From: Porticoccaceae bacterium | GTDB taxonomy: Bacteria; Pseudomonadota; Gammaproteobacteria; Pseudomonadales; Porticoccaceae | Assembly (NCBI GenBank): GCA_028822155.1 | Contig: JAPKEJ010000005.1 | Span: 21,596-85,595 of the forward strand | Direction of reading: 5' to 3' | DNA: 64,000 bases | Shown: one piece after another, positions 19,651-32,359 of the stretch | Layout: each line of letters starts with the position of its first letter | How positions within the stretch are numbered: the stretch's first letter is position 1 | Program-made: the position numbers and the translations under genes | The notes under the pieces: generated by a model | Told to the model about the DNA's origin: nothing | What the model saw: the letters and a program-made list of their open reading frames with translations, nothing else | Database searches by the model: none

Positions 19651-19741
19651 AAAAGACCCTAGGAACGACCGCGTAGGTTATAACTATAGTCTGGGGGATA
19701 TTAAAATCCGATTAGGCTTGGCCATAATCTTAGTTTGTACG

Positions 19742-19785
19742 CTAATACTAAAAACCCCAGCAGATGCTGGGGTTTTTAGTATTAG
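19742..19785. terminator. Perfect bidirectional terminator between hppA and rpoS
   Basis: CTAATACTAAAAACCCCAGC, a 4-base loop (AGAT), then its exact 20-base reverse complement. The GC core CCCCAGC/GCTGGGG is flanked by AAAAA/TTTTT, giving a T-tract on either strand. It sits between the convergent hppA and rpoS genes, 9 bases from the rpoS stop, and suits termination in both directions. Confidence 0.88.
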
Positions 19786-19794
19786 TACTTTATC

Positions 19795-20724
19795 TTAATG
19801 GTTTATCAAGTCTTCAAATAAGTCGCTGCTATCTAGATCGTGCTGACGCAAAATATCCCGCAACCTTCTCAAACCATCCACCTGAATCTGTCTAACCCGC
19901 TCTCTAGTCAAACCTATTTCCAACCCAATCTGCTCCAAAGTTGCTTCTTGGTGGTGCATTAAACCGAATCGTCTTATTAATACCTCTTTCTGCTTTAAAG
20001 GTAATTGCTCTAACCATCCAACCAAGACCGATGATAAATCATCGGTCTCTACACTGCCCTGAGGGCCTAATCCACTCCGATCAGGAACAGTATCAACAAG
20101 AGACCTCTCTTGGTCCCCAACCGGCGCATCAAAGGACGACGTCCGCTCACTCAGGCTCAATATTTTGAGCACATCCTTAATGGGTTTATTAACCTCTTTC
20201 GCTATTTCCTCAGCCGTTGGATTATGATCCATTTTTTGTGCTAATTTACGCGATGCGCGCAAATAGACATTTAATTCTTTAATAACGTGCACAGGTAACC
20301 TAACCGTGCGTGTTTGGTTCATGATAGCTCGCTCAATCGTTTGGCGAATCCACCAGGTAGCATAGGTTGAAAAGCGATAACCCAACTCGGGATCAAACTT
20401 TTCGACAGCGCGCATTAAACCTAAGTTTCCCTCCTCAATTAGGTCGAGTAGTTCCAGACCACGATTAAGATATCGACGCGATATTTTAACGACTAAGCGC
20501 AGATTACTCTCAATCATTCTATGACGCGATACCGCGCAACCCTTATTTAATTTACGGGTATAGGCCACCTCTTCGGCAGCAGTTAATAAAGGGGAGTAAC
20601 CAATTTCTTTTAGGTAGATAGTCGTCGCATCGATGGCACGACGAGCTGGGATTTCATTTGAATTAACCTTCGGATCTTTAATAGCCTGTATTTTAGGCCC
20701 ACCCAGAAGTACATCCTCGACCAT
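19795..20724 (-). CDS. rpoS: RNA polymerase sigma factor RpoS
   Basis: Stationary-phase/general stress sigma factor. Region 1.2 begins at [22 protein letters not shown], region 2 includes [53 protein letters not shown], region 3 has [11 protein letters not shown], and region 4 ends in [32 protein letters not shown]. The IGYSPLLTA stretch and the nlpD-rpoS context separate it from RpoD and RpoH. At 309 aa it is shorter than E. coli (330), mainly at the N-terminus. GGAG lies 11 bases before the ATG. The 92-base gap to nlpD suggests that promoters within or upstream of nlpD drive it. Confidence 0.96.
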   Translation of the reverse strand: MVEDVLLGGPKIQAIKDPKVNSNEIPARRAIDATTIYLKEIGYSPLLTAAEEVAYTRKLNKGCAVSRHRMIESNLRLVVKISRRYLNRGLELLDLIEEGNLGLMRAVEKFDPELGYRFSTYATWWIRQTIERAIMNQTRTVRLPVHVIKELNVYLRASRKLAQKMDHNPTAEEIAKEVNKPIKDVLKILSLSERTSSFDAPVGDQERSLVDTVPDRSGLGPQGSVETDDLSSVLVGWLEQLPLKQKEVLIRRFGLMHHQEATLEQIGLEIGLTRERVRQIQVDGLRRLRDILRQHDLDSSDLFEDLINH

Positions 20725-20816
20725 TTTATTTGCAACTCCTTTGCAATTTATTTTTAATTAACAGCAACCCTCCGTGTCGCCAACCCTATTCTTATTTTTA
20801 CGCCAACAGGTCTACA

Positions 20817-21680
20817 TTATTTTATATATTTCAACGGATTGACTGGATCCCCATCTTTCCTTATTTCAAAGTACATCATTCCATCAAGGCCAAGCTTTGA
20901 AATTTCATCCTTATGCTGAACAGATTGTCCTACTTTAACTAGTAGTTTTTCATTATTAGCATACGCGCTTAACAACATATCACTATGCTTTATGATAATC
21001 AACTTCCCATAGCCACGCAGGCCTGAGCCTGCATAGACAATATTACCTGGGGCTGCGGCATGGACAGTCGAACCAGCAGCTGATTTAACCTTGATTCCCT
21101 TTTGTAATTTTGCGGGACTAAAGCTCTCTATAACCTTTCCTTTTGCTGGCCATTTCCACTCTAAATTTTTACTATAAATGGGGGCTTTTACTTTCGTTTG
21201 ACTGGCTGAAGCAAGTTTTTTAGATGTCTGAACTGATTGACCCTGAGCGATTGTGAGCGTATTGGTATCTAGGCTAATAATTTGACCAGGCTGCAATAAA
21301 AATGGCGAGTCCAACTGATTAGCCCGAGCAAGGGACTGCACTTCAACATCATATTTACTGGCAATTGAAAATAAAGTATCTCCTTTGGCGACCCTATGCT
21401 GTTTAAGCGAACTATCAACAGACCTAGGATTGCCAGCAATCAAGGTTAAAGTTTGACCGGGACTGATAAGGTAGGATCGATCAAGATTATTGGCCTGAGC
21501 GAGCATGTCTACCTTTAAGTCGTAACGCCAAGCAATAGAGTAGAGTGTTTCTCCTACTTCGACCTGATGAGTTTTTATTCTAATACTCGGCGGTTGGGCG
21601 CGATTAATAACCGATGCAGGCGAACTAGCGCACCCAGCAATAATCAGTAAAAGCGATAATAATAAGGTAACGTTTGTCAA
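20817..21680 (-). CDS. nlpD: LysM/M23 lipoprotein, amidase activator NlpD-like
   Basis: Outer-membrane lipoprotein (LLIIAGC lipobox at residue 17) with two LysM repeats (HQVEVGETLYSIAWRYDLKVDMLAQANNL and HRVAKGDTLFSIASKYDVEVQSLARANQL) and a C-terminal M23-like LytM domain (about residues 175-285). The metal-ligand positions are lost: the HxGxD-type site reads QKGIKVK and HxH reads AYAN. This is the degenerate state of NlpD/EnvC activators of the AmiC-type amidases rather than an active endopeptidase. It lies immediately upstream of rpoS in the classic order. Confidence 0.92.
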   Translation of the reverse strand: MTNVTLLLSLLLIIAGCASSPASVINRAQPPSIRIKTHQVEVGETLYSIAWRYDLKVDMLAQANNLDRSYLISPGQTLTLIAGNPRSVDSSLKQHRVAKGDTLFSIASKYDVEVQSLARANQLDSPFLLQPGQIISLDTNTLTIAQGQSVQTSKKLASASQTKVKAPIYSKNLEWKWPAKGKVIESFSPAKLQKGIKVKSAAGSTVHAAAPGNIVYAGSGLRGYGKLIIIKHSDMLLSAYANNEKLLVKVGQSVQHKDEISKLGLDGMMYFEIRKDGDPVNPLKYIK

Positions 21681-21690
21681 AACAATATCC

Positions 21691-22617
21691 TTAACTAGCA
21701 GGATCAGATTTAATTTTACCTGCGTATTCCAAAACTAACACGAGAGCCAGACCTAGGAAAAATGTCGCCAGGCAAATCAATGTTTGTGGATCTTGGCCAG
21801 CAATGGCGGCAAACTGATACGGCAACAGGTTACTGGTGGATTGAACTATACCATCGGTCGAATCAACAACCTGTTTCCATGGCCAAATTACATTAAGACT
21901 ACCCACTAGAAAACCGCACATGACCGCAATTACTCGGTCTTGAAAATAAGCTAGCAGCCAAGAAAGTAATCGGCTAAACAGCATTAGGCCAATAATACCG
22001 CCACTTGCAAAGGCTATTAAAATATCAATCTGGAAGTTAGCAATAGCTCTAATGAAAACAGGGTACAGCCCTAATAGAACAAGGATAAATGATCCTGAAA
22101 TACCCGGTAAAATCATCGCACAAAGCGCTATGGATCCTGCGAAAAACATAGTAGTAAGGTTTCCCTCTAAGACCATCGGGGGGGCGTTTGAAATGCCGAA
22201 GGCAATAGCGCAGCCGATAAGGAAGCAAACCTTTTCTAAACCCCTAGATAGCGGATGTAAGCGCAAGAGATAGATCACCGAACCGACGATCAATCCAGTA
22301 AAAAATGCCCATAGAGGCAAGGGGTATGCCTCCAGTAGGTAATGCATAACTCGCGCGAGAGAAAACAGGCTAGTAAGTATGCCTCCAAGTAGCACAGTGA
22401 TGAATGTGCCATTAATATGTTCCCATGCGGCCAATACGCCTTGATGCCTGAGAACACTAAAAGTTCGCAAATTAATGGACTTAATAGTGTCAATTAACTC
22501 CGAATAGATACCGGAAATAAACGCAATTGTGCCACCAGACACACCGGGTACAACATCCGCCGCACCCATAGCTAAACCTTTAAAGAACAACACAATATGG
22601 TGACGCCAGTTATTCAT
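21691..22617 (-). CDS. DUF368 / PopT-family polyprenyl-phosphate transporter
   Basis: Polytopic inner-membrane protein of the DUF368 family, members of which (PopT) recycle undecaprenyl phosphate across the membrane for cell-wall and LPS synthesis. The signature GLAMGAADVVPGVSGGTIAFISGIY is at the N-terminus and a second repeat-like AMILPGISGSFILVLLGLY is in the middle; about nine helices. The track start (22650) lies inside pcm; ATG 22617 has AAGGAT seven bases upstream and gives 308 aa. It stands between pcm and nlpD, an insertion relative to E. coli order. PopT function is inferred from the family. Confidence 0.88.
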   Translation of the reverse strand: MNNWRHHIVLFFKGLAMGAADVVPGVSGGTIAFISGIYSELIDTIKSINLRTFSVLRHQGVLAAWEHINGTFITVLLGGILTSLFSLARVMHYLLEAYPLPLWAFFTGLIVGSVIYLLRLHPLSRGLEKVCFLIGCAIAFGISNAPPMVLEGNLTTMFFAGSIALCAMILPGISGSFILVLLGLYPVFIRAIANFQIDILIAFASGGIIGLMLFSRLLSWLLAYFQDRVIAVMCGFLVGSLNVIWPWKQVVDSTDGIVQSTSNLLPYQFAAIAGQDPQTLICLATFFLGLALVLVLEYAGKIKSDPAS

Positions 22618-22627
22618 AGCACATCCT

Positions 22628-23305
22628 TTATTGACTGCGAGCCAAACCACTTAGGAGAGGAACGAACTTTACCTTTTCAACAACCTCTTCATCAAAGTCA
22701 TCCGAATCACCAAGCCGCCTAACAACTCGTAAATCCTGAGTATCACCAATGCCAACAGGAATGACTAATACGCCATCCGGAGCGAGCTGCTCTAGTAATC
22801 CGCGAGGAATCGATTGAGGCGCGGCCGTAGTAATAATGCCATTATAAAGCGCGTGTTTTTCCCAACCAAAACAGCCATCAGAAAGATCTGCCGTAATATT
22901 ACTAAGTCGGAGCTTTCTAAACCGCTCCTTGGCTTTTTTTAATAATGGTTCAATTCGCTCAACGGTATAAACCTCATCAACTAATTGAGCCAAAATAGTA
23001 GCTTGATAGCCTGAACCGGTGCCGACTTCCAGAACTTTTTTAAGTCGACCTGCGGAAACTAAAATCTCCGTCATTCTGGCGACAATGTAGGGCTGAGACA
23101 ATGTTTGTGAAAACCCAATCGGTAAAGCAGTGTCCTCATAGGCACGGTGGGCCAACGCTTCGTCTAAAAATATATGTCGAGGCGTTATGCGCATGACATC
23201 CAAAACTTGCTGATCTGTAATGCCCTGCTCAATCAATCGATTAATTAAGCGTTCTCGGGTTCTCTGAGAGGTCATTCCAATACCCGCTAATTCAATCGAA
23301 TTCAC
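22628..23305 (-). CDS. pcm: Protein-L-isoaspartate O-methyltransferase
   Basis: SAM-dependent repair enzyme that methylates L-isoaspartyl residues in aged proteins. It has the substrate loop TALPIGFSQTLSQPYIVARMTE, SAM motif I VLEVGTGSGYQATILAQL, and later motifs NGIITTAAPQSIPRGLLEQLAPDGVLVIPVG. Length 225 aa (208 in E. coli); ATG MTSQRTRERL at residue 12 (23272) could be the real start. In E. coli surE sits between truD and pcm; here it is missing. Confidence 0.95.
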   Translation of the reverse strand: MNSIELAGIGMTSQRTRERLINRLIEQGITDQQVLDVMRITPRHIFLDEALAHRAYEDTALPIGFSQTLSQPYIVARMTEILVSAGRLKKVLEVGTGSGYQATILAQLVDEVYTVERIEPLLKKAKERFRKLRLSNITADLSDGCFGWEKHALYNGIITTAAPQSIPRGLLEQLAPDGVLVIPVGIGDTQDLRVVRRLGDSDDFDEEVVEKVKFVPLLSGLARSQ

Positions 23306-23383
23306 CCATTTCTCCTACACTAAAACTCACCGAGTGCGGCCACACAATAGCTGCAGCCTCGTCACTAATCTTTTGCCAATATA

Positions 23384-24349
23384 TCATACGGGGGGTTCAG
23401 TTGGGCGGTATAATTCAGCGATTTCTCTCAATAAGACCGTCGCGTAACAACCTTTGGGCAGACTAAATTGTAACTTTAATTGATCCCTTTCAATCCAGTC
23501 GCTTACTATGTTTTCGGGTCGCACCAAAACACTTCGACGCTGCTGAGTTAAACCCGCGTGTTCAAGCGCATAACACCAATTCTCCCACGGCGCTAAAACC
23601 TGACTTTCAATTTCACCAATCACACCGCCAACCGATGATCGTCCTCGCCCCCACAAAGGTCCGGTGTCACCGCCTTCTGCAGTCAGGTACAGCTGATTTT
23701 CGTTGATCCGTTTTTCAACGACGAGGTTAAATAGCCAGGAACGAGCTGCAGACAGATATAAACCAGTGCCATGCCGATTCCCTTTTAGCTTGTCCGCACT
23801 GATTAATGCTTGAGCCTCACCAAGATTATTGCCTTGGTGACCGAACCGTTGCTCACCAAAATAATTAGGCATCCCGCATTTTTGTATTACATGTAAGCGG
23901 TCTTGCAGCGCTGTCGCGTCCGCCGAGAAATTACGCAGAATAATCTGGAATTTATTACCCTGGTGCATCCCTCTTCGCAGTTTCTTAGTATGCCTAGCCG
24001 CGCTTACGATCTGGAAATCGTCATGCTTCAAACAGCCTAAATCTAGATCGCGTCCTGGTAGATATAAACTGAACCATTGACTGGTCACGGCGTACCGATC
24101 TTTGAGTCCACAGAAACCAACATCATTGCGCTTTACGCCAGCTAGTTGCGCGAGTAATCCTGCCACCCAAGAGGTATTTTGATCTCGCTTGCTGATGAGT
24201 AGCCATAAATGCTCACCCTCACCGGAGGGTTTAAGATCCATGATTTCATCGACTATAAAATCCTCTGGCCGACTTCGAAATAAGGCCGACGCTAATGGCT
24301 TACCGTGCAGATAAGGGAGTCTATTGAAATTAAAATTATTAGTTTTAAT
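23384..24349 (-). CDS. truD: tRNA pseudouridine-13 synthase, probable ATT start
   Basis: Makes pseudouridine 13 in tRNA-Glu. The ORF track begins at ATG 24241, but the frame is open further upstream and encodes LPYLHGKPLASALFRSRPEDFIVDEI, the conserved TruD N-terminus (YLHGKP...PEDFxVxE). Upstream of that there is no ATG, GTG or TTG before the in-frame stops TGA/TAG; only ATT (24349) or CTT precedes it. The full product is about 321 aa (349 in E. coli). The catalytic Asp is in GLKDRYAVTSQW, followed by PNYFGEQRFGHQGNN and LSAARSWLFN. The frame begins 21 bases after ispF. ATT is my best start; a sequencing error is the alternative. Confidence 0.9.
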   Translation of the reverse strand: MKTNNFNFNRLPYLHGKPLASALFRSRPEDFIVDEIMDLKPSGEGEHLWLLISKRDQNTSWVAGLLAQLAGVKRNDVGFCGLKDRYAVTSQWFSLYLPGRDLDLGCLKHDDFQIVSAARHTKKLRRGMHQGNKFQIILRNFSADATALQDRLHVIQKCGMPNYFGEQRFGHQGNNLGEAQALISADKLKGNRHGTGLYLSAARSWLFNLVVEKRINENQLYLTAEGGDTGPLWGRGRSSVGGVIGEIESQVLAPWENWCYALEHAGLTQQRRSVLVRPENIVSDWIERDQLKLQFSLPKGCYATVLLREIAELYRPTEPPV

Positions 24350-24370
24350 AAGTCACTATCGCCCGTAAAA

Positions 24371-24850
24371 TCAAGCGCCTGAGGGCATTAAGAGAGCCGT
24401 AGCATAGCAGGCTATACCTTCTTCACGTCCAATAAAACCGAGCTTTTCAGTAGTGGTCGCTTTGATGTTTATTTGTCCATTATCACAACCTAAAATAGTC
24501 GAAATGTTTAATTTCATTGCTTCTAAATATGGCGCCATTTTAGGAGTCTGAGCCACAATCGTAAGATCCGCGTTACCCAAGGAGTAACCTTGCACTGACA
24601 TCATTTCAACAACCACACTCAATAATTCTAGGCTATCACTACCACGATATTGCTCATCCGTATCTGGAAAATGATGGCCAATATCACCCAGACCAAGGCC
24701 GCCAAGAAGGGCGTCAATCAAGGCATGAACAAGCACATCACCATCTGAATGAGCTTTAAATGCTCGATCAAAAGGAATGCTCACACCACCCAAAATTAAT
24801 CCAGTACCCGATCCAAAGGCGTGTACATCATAACCCTGCCCTATACGCAT
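24371..24850 (-). CDS. ispF: 2-C-methyl-D-erythritol 2,4-cyclodiphosphate synthase
   Basis: Cyclises CDP-ME-2-phosphate to MEcPP in the non-mevalonate isoprenoid pathway. The N-terminal metal motif RIGQGYDVHAF and the second His segment AHSDGDVLVHALIDALLGGLGLGDIGHHFPDTD are intact. The C-terminal NIKATTTEKLGFIGREEGIACYATALL matches the family. Exactly 159 aa, as in E. coli. It overlaps the ispD end by 10 bases, so the two are co-translated. Confidence 0.97.
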   Translation of the reverse strand: MRIGQGYDVHAFGSGTGLILGGVSIPFDRAFKAHSDGDVLVHALIDALLGGLGLGDIGHHFPDTDEQYRGSDSLELLSVVVEMMSVQGYSLGNADLTIVAQTPKMAPYLEAMKLNISTILGCDNGQINIKATTTEKLGFIGREEGIACYATALLMPSGA

Positions 24851-25560
24851 GACTGTCTCTCCTGATCTTGCAAAATTGCTTCAGCGATCATTAGGTCTTC
24901 TCGGCGAGTAATTTTTATATTGTCCTGCCGACCTTCAATGACGACCGCCTGATTACCTGTGTGTTCAATCGCCGAGGCCTCATCAGTGGGCTCTAAATTA
25001 TTATCGAGCATATTTTGAATAGCTTCTCTCAATAGTCCGACTCTAAACATTTGTGGTGTTTGCGCTATCCTGTACTGAGTTCTATCAACGGTTTTAGTGA
25101 CGATATTGTCACTAGTCACCAACTTTAAGGTTTCATTAATTGGTGCCGCAAGAAATCCACCGACAGGATGCTCTCGTAGGTCATCAATCAGCTTATTAAT
25201 ATCCATGCTGGTTATACAGGGTCTTGCCATATCATGGACCAAAACCCAGTCATCAGGATCAGCATCCTGCTGTATGGCCACCAAACCATTTAATACAGAT
25301 CGGGCACGTGTTTCACCCCCAGGGATCAGCTGCACTTTGGGGTCACTGGTTGCCCGCACCCTAGACCAATATCCTGAACTGGGGTCGCAGGGTGCGACGA
25401 TACGCTTAATTGAATTAATACCTATGAGTCGGGACAGAGTATGCTGTGCTACTAACTCCCCATGAAGTTGATGAAACTGTTTTGGAATATCTGCTGAAAA
25501 TCGCCGCCCAACTCCTGCCGCGGGAACAATAGCCCAATAATTTGGCGAAGGTGTGATCAT
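24841..25560 (-). CDS. ispD: 2-C-methyl-D-erythritol 4-phosphate cytidylyltransferase
   Basis: Forms CDP-methylerythritol from MEP and CTP. The nucleotide-binding N-terminus reads VPAAGVGRRFSADIPKQF; VLVHDMARPCIT and the C-terminal TDEASAIEHTG...NIKITRREDL are conserved. Length 239 aa (236 in E. coli). Its ATG overlaps the ftsB stop (ATGA), continuing the ftsB-ispD-ispF-truD order known from E. coli. Confidence 0.96.
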   Translation of the reverse strand: MITPSPNYWAIVPAAGVGRRFSADIPKQFHQLHGELVAQHTLSRLIGINSIKRIVAPCDPSSGYWSRVRATSDPKVQLIPGGETRARSVLNGLVAIQQDADPDDWVLVHDMARPCITSMDINKLIDDLREHPVGGFLAAPINETLKLVTSDNIVTKTVDRTQYRIAQTPQMFRVGLLREAIQNMLDNNLEPTDEASAIEHTGNQAVVIEGRQDNIKITRREDLMIAEAILQDQERQSCV

Positions 25561-25877
25561 GGTGAAGCAACCTCTTTAACATTACTCTGTTTCGGGGCGA
25601 TAGCCTCTTGATCCGTCACTAAATAAAATACTTCGCCGCCCTTTATCATTCCCAGATCTTTTCGTGCTTTTGCCTCAATTGAATCAAGGTTTGTTTTTAA
25701 ACTTTCAACCTCTTTGGCTATGAACGCATTACGATCTCTCAGCTGCAGATTAACTCGCCTTTGGTCTTCCAGCTGTTTGTCCAATTCAGCTTTGTGCGCC
25801 AGACTTCCTTCGCCCACCCATAATCGAGTTTGCAAACCCAACAAAAGAATCAAGAGTACTATCAGTAACCAACGCAT
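25557..25877 (-). CDS. ftsB: Cell division protein FtsB
   Basis: Bitopic divisome protein of the FtsQLB complex. It has a short cytoplasmic N-terminus, one membrane helix (LLIVLLILLLGLQTRLWVG, about residues 3-21), then a periplasmic coiled coil (HKAELDKQLEDQRRVNLQLRDRNAFIAKEVESLK) and the conserved ARKDLGMIKGGEVFYLV. Length 106 aa matches (103 in E. coli). It lies between eno and ispD as in E. coli and overlaps ispD by 4 bases. Confidence 0.93.
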   Translation of the reverse strand: MRWLLIVLLILLLGLQTRLWVGEGSLAHKAELDKQLEDQRRVNLQLRDRNAFIAKEVESLKTNLDSIEAKARKDLGMIKGGEVFYLVTDQEAIAPKQSNVKEVASP

Positions 25878-25918
25878 ATTGACATTCTATTCTATTCGGC
25901 TACGGCCAAGTTAGAGGC

Positions 25919-27259
<1,341 letters not shown>

Positions 27260-27310
27260 TTAAATGATTTTTGGCATCTTTGCAGTTGCCTGCTGATGAT
27301 CAACAAACGT

Positions 27311-29833
<2,523 letters not shown>

Positions 29834-29931
29834 CTAGAAAGATATCTTACGAGGTCGATTGGCCGCGAAATTGGCCGATGCCCATCCAAGTTAAGATGGT
29901 GTAATAGATTAACAGAAAGGTAATTGGTATT

Positions 29932-31284
29932 CTACAAAGAGTTGGCATGCCAATGGATTTTAATACTCTTCTCACTTGGCTTCGCCTGCCATCCGTCGCA
30001 GACCCAAAAATTACCTACAGCAACAAGCTGCTTATCAATAAAAAATAGAGGTGTTCGATCACGCCACCAGGGTTCTACGTTAAATTCTTGTAGCAATTTT
30101 TTAAGACTATTGGAGTGCCCTCTACCCGCCGGTTTGCAGCGTTCGCCGCCTTTCCTAGTGGTAACAGTTAGCGTTACTACCAGCTCTGCTCGGAGACCAT
30201 CGCCAACAGTTTGCTCAGCAGCTAAATGACTGCCGTCTGACAAACTAACTGGATTGTCGACTTTCCAAATTAAATCTTTTTGTTGGCTGACAGGGGAATC
30301 AATCTCATTCGAAACGTTGAGTAAATATAACCGATCTCGAAACCGACGATATTGGCCATTACCTAAAGATACCTTAGGCACACTGTCCTGCCGAGCGTGT
30401 ATCAATGCTACCAGCACCTCATTAATAACTTTAGCTCCAGGGGAATCAAGCCCTTTAAGCTGCGGCCAATAACGTAATATGTTCTTTTGTTTGAGTGGCG
30501 TAAGATTATCAAATAACGGAATAGATAAGGACCAACCCGCTCTTTCCTCTGCTGGCTGAAGCGTTGCGAGAGTTTCAATGGCAATAGCTTCTGCTAACTC
30601 GTGACTTTCAGCACTTAACTCTGCCACGGCACGGAGGCGCTGTCGATAATCTGGCCATTGATGCGCAAGCACTGGAATCAGTTGATTACGCAAATAGTTG
30701 CGCTCAAAAGCATCGACGTCATTGCTCTCATCTTCAACCCATTCAAGATTTTTGTTATGGGCATAAGTGATTAGTGATGATTTAGGCCAATTCAATAAAG
30801 GGCGAATTAAGCGCCCTTGCCCAACTTTTCTAGTCACAGGCATGCCGGACATACCTTTGGCCCCTGAACCTCGCATAAGTCTATATAACAGGGTTTCGGC
30901 CTGATCATCGCTATGGTGCCCAAGAAGTAAAATGCCGTCCGGATTTAACAAGTTCTCAAAAACTTGATATCTACTCTGACGAGCCGCGTCCTCCAAACCT
31001 TTTCCACTGGCAACAACCCTTACCGCCTCGCTATGAAGGGCAATATTCCGACTATTACAGAAATCTTCGACATGGGCCTGCCATGTATTGGCCTTAGGTG
31101 ACAAACCATGATTAATATGGACCGCACAAAGACGCTCAACAGGAATAGTTTCTGTCAGAAGTTCTAATAATACCGTTGAATCCAACCCACCACTAAACCC
31201 CACCAAGATCTGTGGTGCCTTCTGGAGCTCATCCATTATTGGCCCAACAACCAGGTCAGACCTTAATAACTGCATTTTTGTCAC
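29932..31284 (-). CDS. tilS: tRNA(Ile)-lysidine synthase
   Basis: Converts C34 of the CAU-anticodon tRNA-Ile to lysidine. The PP-loop ATPase motif is LVGFSGGLDSTVLLELL, with VHINHGLSPKANTWQAHVEDFC and GILLLGHHSDDQAETLLYRLMRGSGAKGMSGM. The C-terminal TilS domains (GGERCKPAGRGHSNSLKKLLQEFNVEPWWRDRTPL) are intact. Length 450 aa (432 in E. coli). The GTG start overlaps the yheU stop by one base; ATG 31275 three codons in is an alternative. accA, its usual partner in E. coli, is not adjacent. Confidence 0.95.
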   Translation of the reverse strand: MTKMQLLRSDLVVGPIMDELQKAPQILVGFSGGLDSTVLLELLTETIPVERLCAVHINHGLSPKANTWQAHVEDFCNSRNIALHSEAVRVVASGKGLEDAARQSRYQVFENLLNPDGILLLGHHSDDQAETLLYRLMRGSGAKGMSGMPVTRKVGQGRLIRPLLNWPKSSLITYAHNKNLEWVEDESNDVDAFERNYLRNQLIPVLAHQWPDYRQRLRAVAELSAESHELAEAIAIETLATLQPAEERAGWSLSIPLFDNLTPLKQKNILRYWPQLKGLDSPGAKVINEVLVALIHARQDSVPKVSLGNGQYRRFRDRLYLLNVSNEIDSPVSQQKDLIWKVDNPVSLSDGSHLAAEQTVGDGLRAELVVTLTVTTRKGGERCKPAGRGHSNSLKKLLQEFNVEPWWRDRTPLFFIDKQLVAVGNFWVCDGWQAKPSEKSIKIHWHANSL

Positions 31285-31544
31285 TAGCCTTGGTCCTGTT
31301 CGGCAGCTAACTGCTGTTGCTGGTAGCGGTTAAGTTGATGTCGAGTTAAAAGAGTGCAGTTTTCGGTGACAGGGTCAAAAGTAATCACAATATCACCGCC
31401 ATTTAGCTGGCGACGAACCTGACTAATTTTATTTTCAAGGTTAACCTCCTGATTACCATAATCGGTACCCTCACGAAGAATATACTCTTCAATCACAGAT
31501 GTAAGAGTGCCCTCTGGAAGGCGTTCAGGCGGTATTTCAATCAT
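31284..31544 (-). CDS. yheU: UPF0270 family protein YheU
   Basis: Small conserved protein of unknown biochemical role. The family core LxxLIEEFVLREGTDYG is seen as LTSVIEEYILREGTDYGNQEVNLENKISQVRRQLNGGDIVITFD. Length 86 aa (72 in E. coli), with a Q-rich tail. It overlaps the methyltransferase-like gene by 4 bases and tilS by 1 base, so all three are translationally coupled. In E. coli yheU is elsewhere, so this linkage is unusual. Confidence 0.85.
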   Translation of the reverse strand: MIEIPPERLPEGTLTSVIEEYILREGTDYGNQEVNLENKISQVRRQLNGGDIVITFDPVTENCTLLTRHQLNRYQQQQLAAEQDQG

Positions 31545-32359
31545 TCTTTGGGTTTCCTAAATCTTAGAGTCATACGGTCACTCTCACCAATCGTCAAATA
31601 CTTCTCACGATCTTGCTCCCCTAATGCAAGACTGGGCGGTAGAGTCCAGACACCTTCTAAATGATCTGCTGTATCCTTGGGATTAGCATTAATTTCCGAA
31701 GACTGCTCAAATATAAAGCCCGCCCGGCGACCTAACTCGACAACAAAATCTTGGGTCATATAACCGCTTTTTTGCATTGTCTTTCTATCAGTCCCCGCAG
31801 GCGCACGATGTTCTACAACACCTAAAATACCGCCAGGTTTTAATGTTTTGAAAAATAAAGCAAATGATGTAGCTTCGCTAGCAGTACCTAGCCAATTATG
31901 GACATTTCTAAAAGTAACCACCGCATCCGCACTACTGTCCCCGGTGTTTAAAATTTGGTTAGTCGCATCGAAAATCCGCATTTTGACATTGCCATAGAGT
32001 ACCGAGTTTTTTGCAATTTTCGCGGCAAACTTACTTTGAGAATTGCGGTAATAAGCGCGCTCTGCATTGGGGTCGTAGTGAGCAGCAAAAAGTGTACCGG
32101 TTAAGTACTCGGCCAAAATCTCTGTATACCACCCTCCTCCCGGTGAAATTTCAACCACACTCATCTCTGATGTAATACCAAAGAAATTCAATGTTTCGGT
32201 AGGGTGACGAAACTGGTCTCGCGAGGCATCTCGCTCTGCATAAGCTGTCATTGGGCTCACTAACATAAAAGTCAATACTATGGTCTTTAAAAATAACCTG
32301 ACCTTTGACTGCAATCCACTACGTTTATATGCTCTTAAAATCTCTATTATTAGGCTCAT
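31541..32359 (-). CDS. Exported SAM-methyltransferase-like protein (COG4798 type)
   Basis: 272 aa. After a basic N-terminus comes a hydrophobic signal segment ending TIVLTFMLVSPMTAYAERD, so the mature protein should be periplasmic. The rest has a class I methyltransferase fold: GITSEMSVVEISPGGGWYTEILAEYL (motif I with Gly-rich loop), DAVVTFRNVHNWLG, LFFKTLKPGGILGVVEHRA. Periplasmic location is at odds with SAM availability, so the fold may have another role. ATG 32359 has AGGAG seven bases upstream; a TTG at codon 17 would give a more usual signal peptide. First confident gene of the yheU-tilS operon. Function unknown. Confidence 0.8.
   Translation of the reverse strand: MSLIIEILRAYKRSGLQSKVRLFLKTIVLTFMLVSPMTAYAERDASRDQFRHPTETLNFFGITSEMSVVEISPGGGWYTEILAEYLTGTLFAAHYDPNAERAYYRNSQSKFAAKIAKNSVLYGNVKMRIFDATNQILNTGDSSADAVVTFRNVHNWLGTASEATSFALFFKTLKPGGILGVVEHRAPAGTDRKTMQKSGYMTQDFVVELGRRAGFIFEQSSEINANPKDTADHLEGVWTLPPSLALGEQDREKYLTIGESDRMTLRFRKPKE

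Noticed and set aside
20817-21680. Active M23 endopeptidase
   Set aside because: The HxGxD and HxH metal positions are replaced, so it is called an NlpD-like activator.
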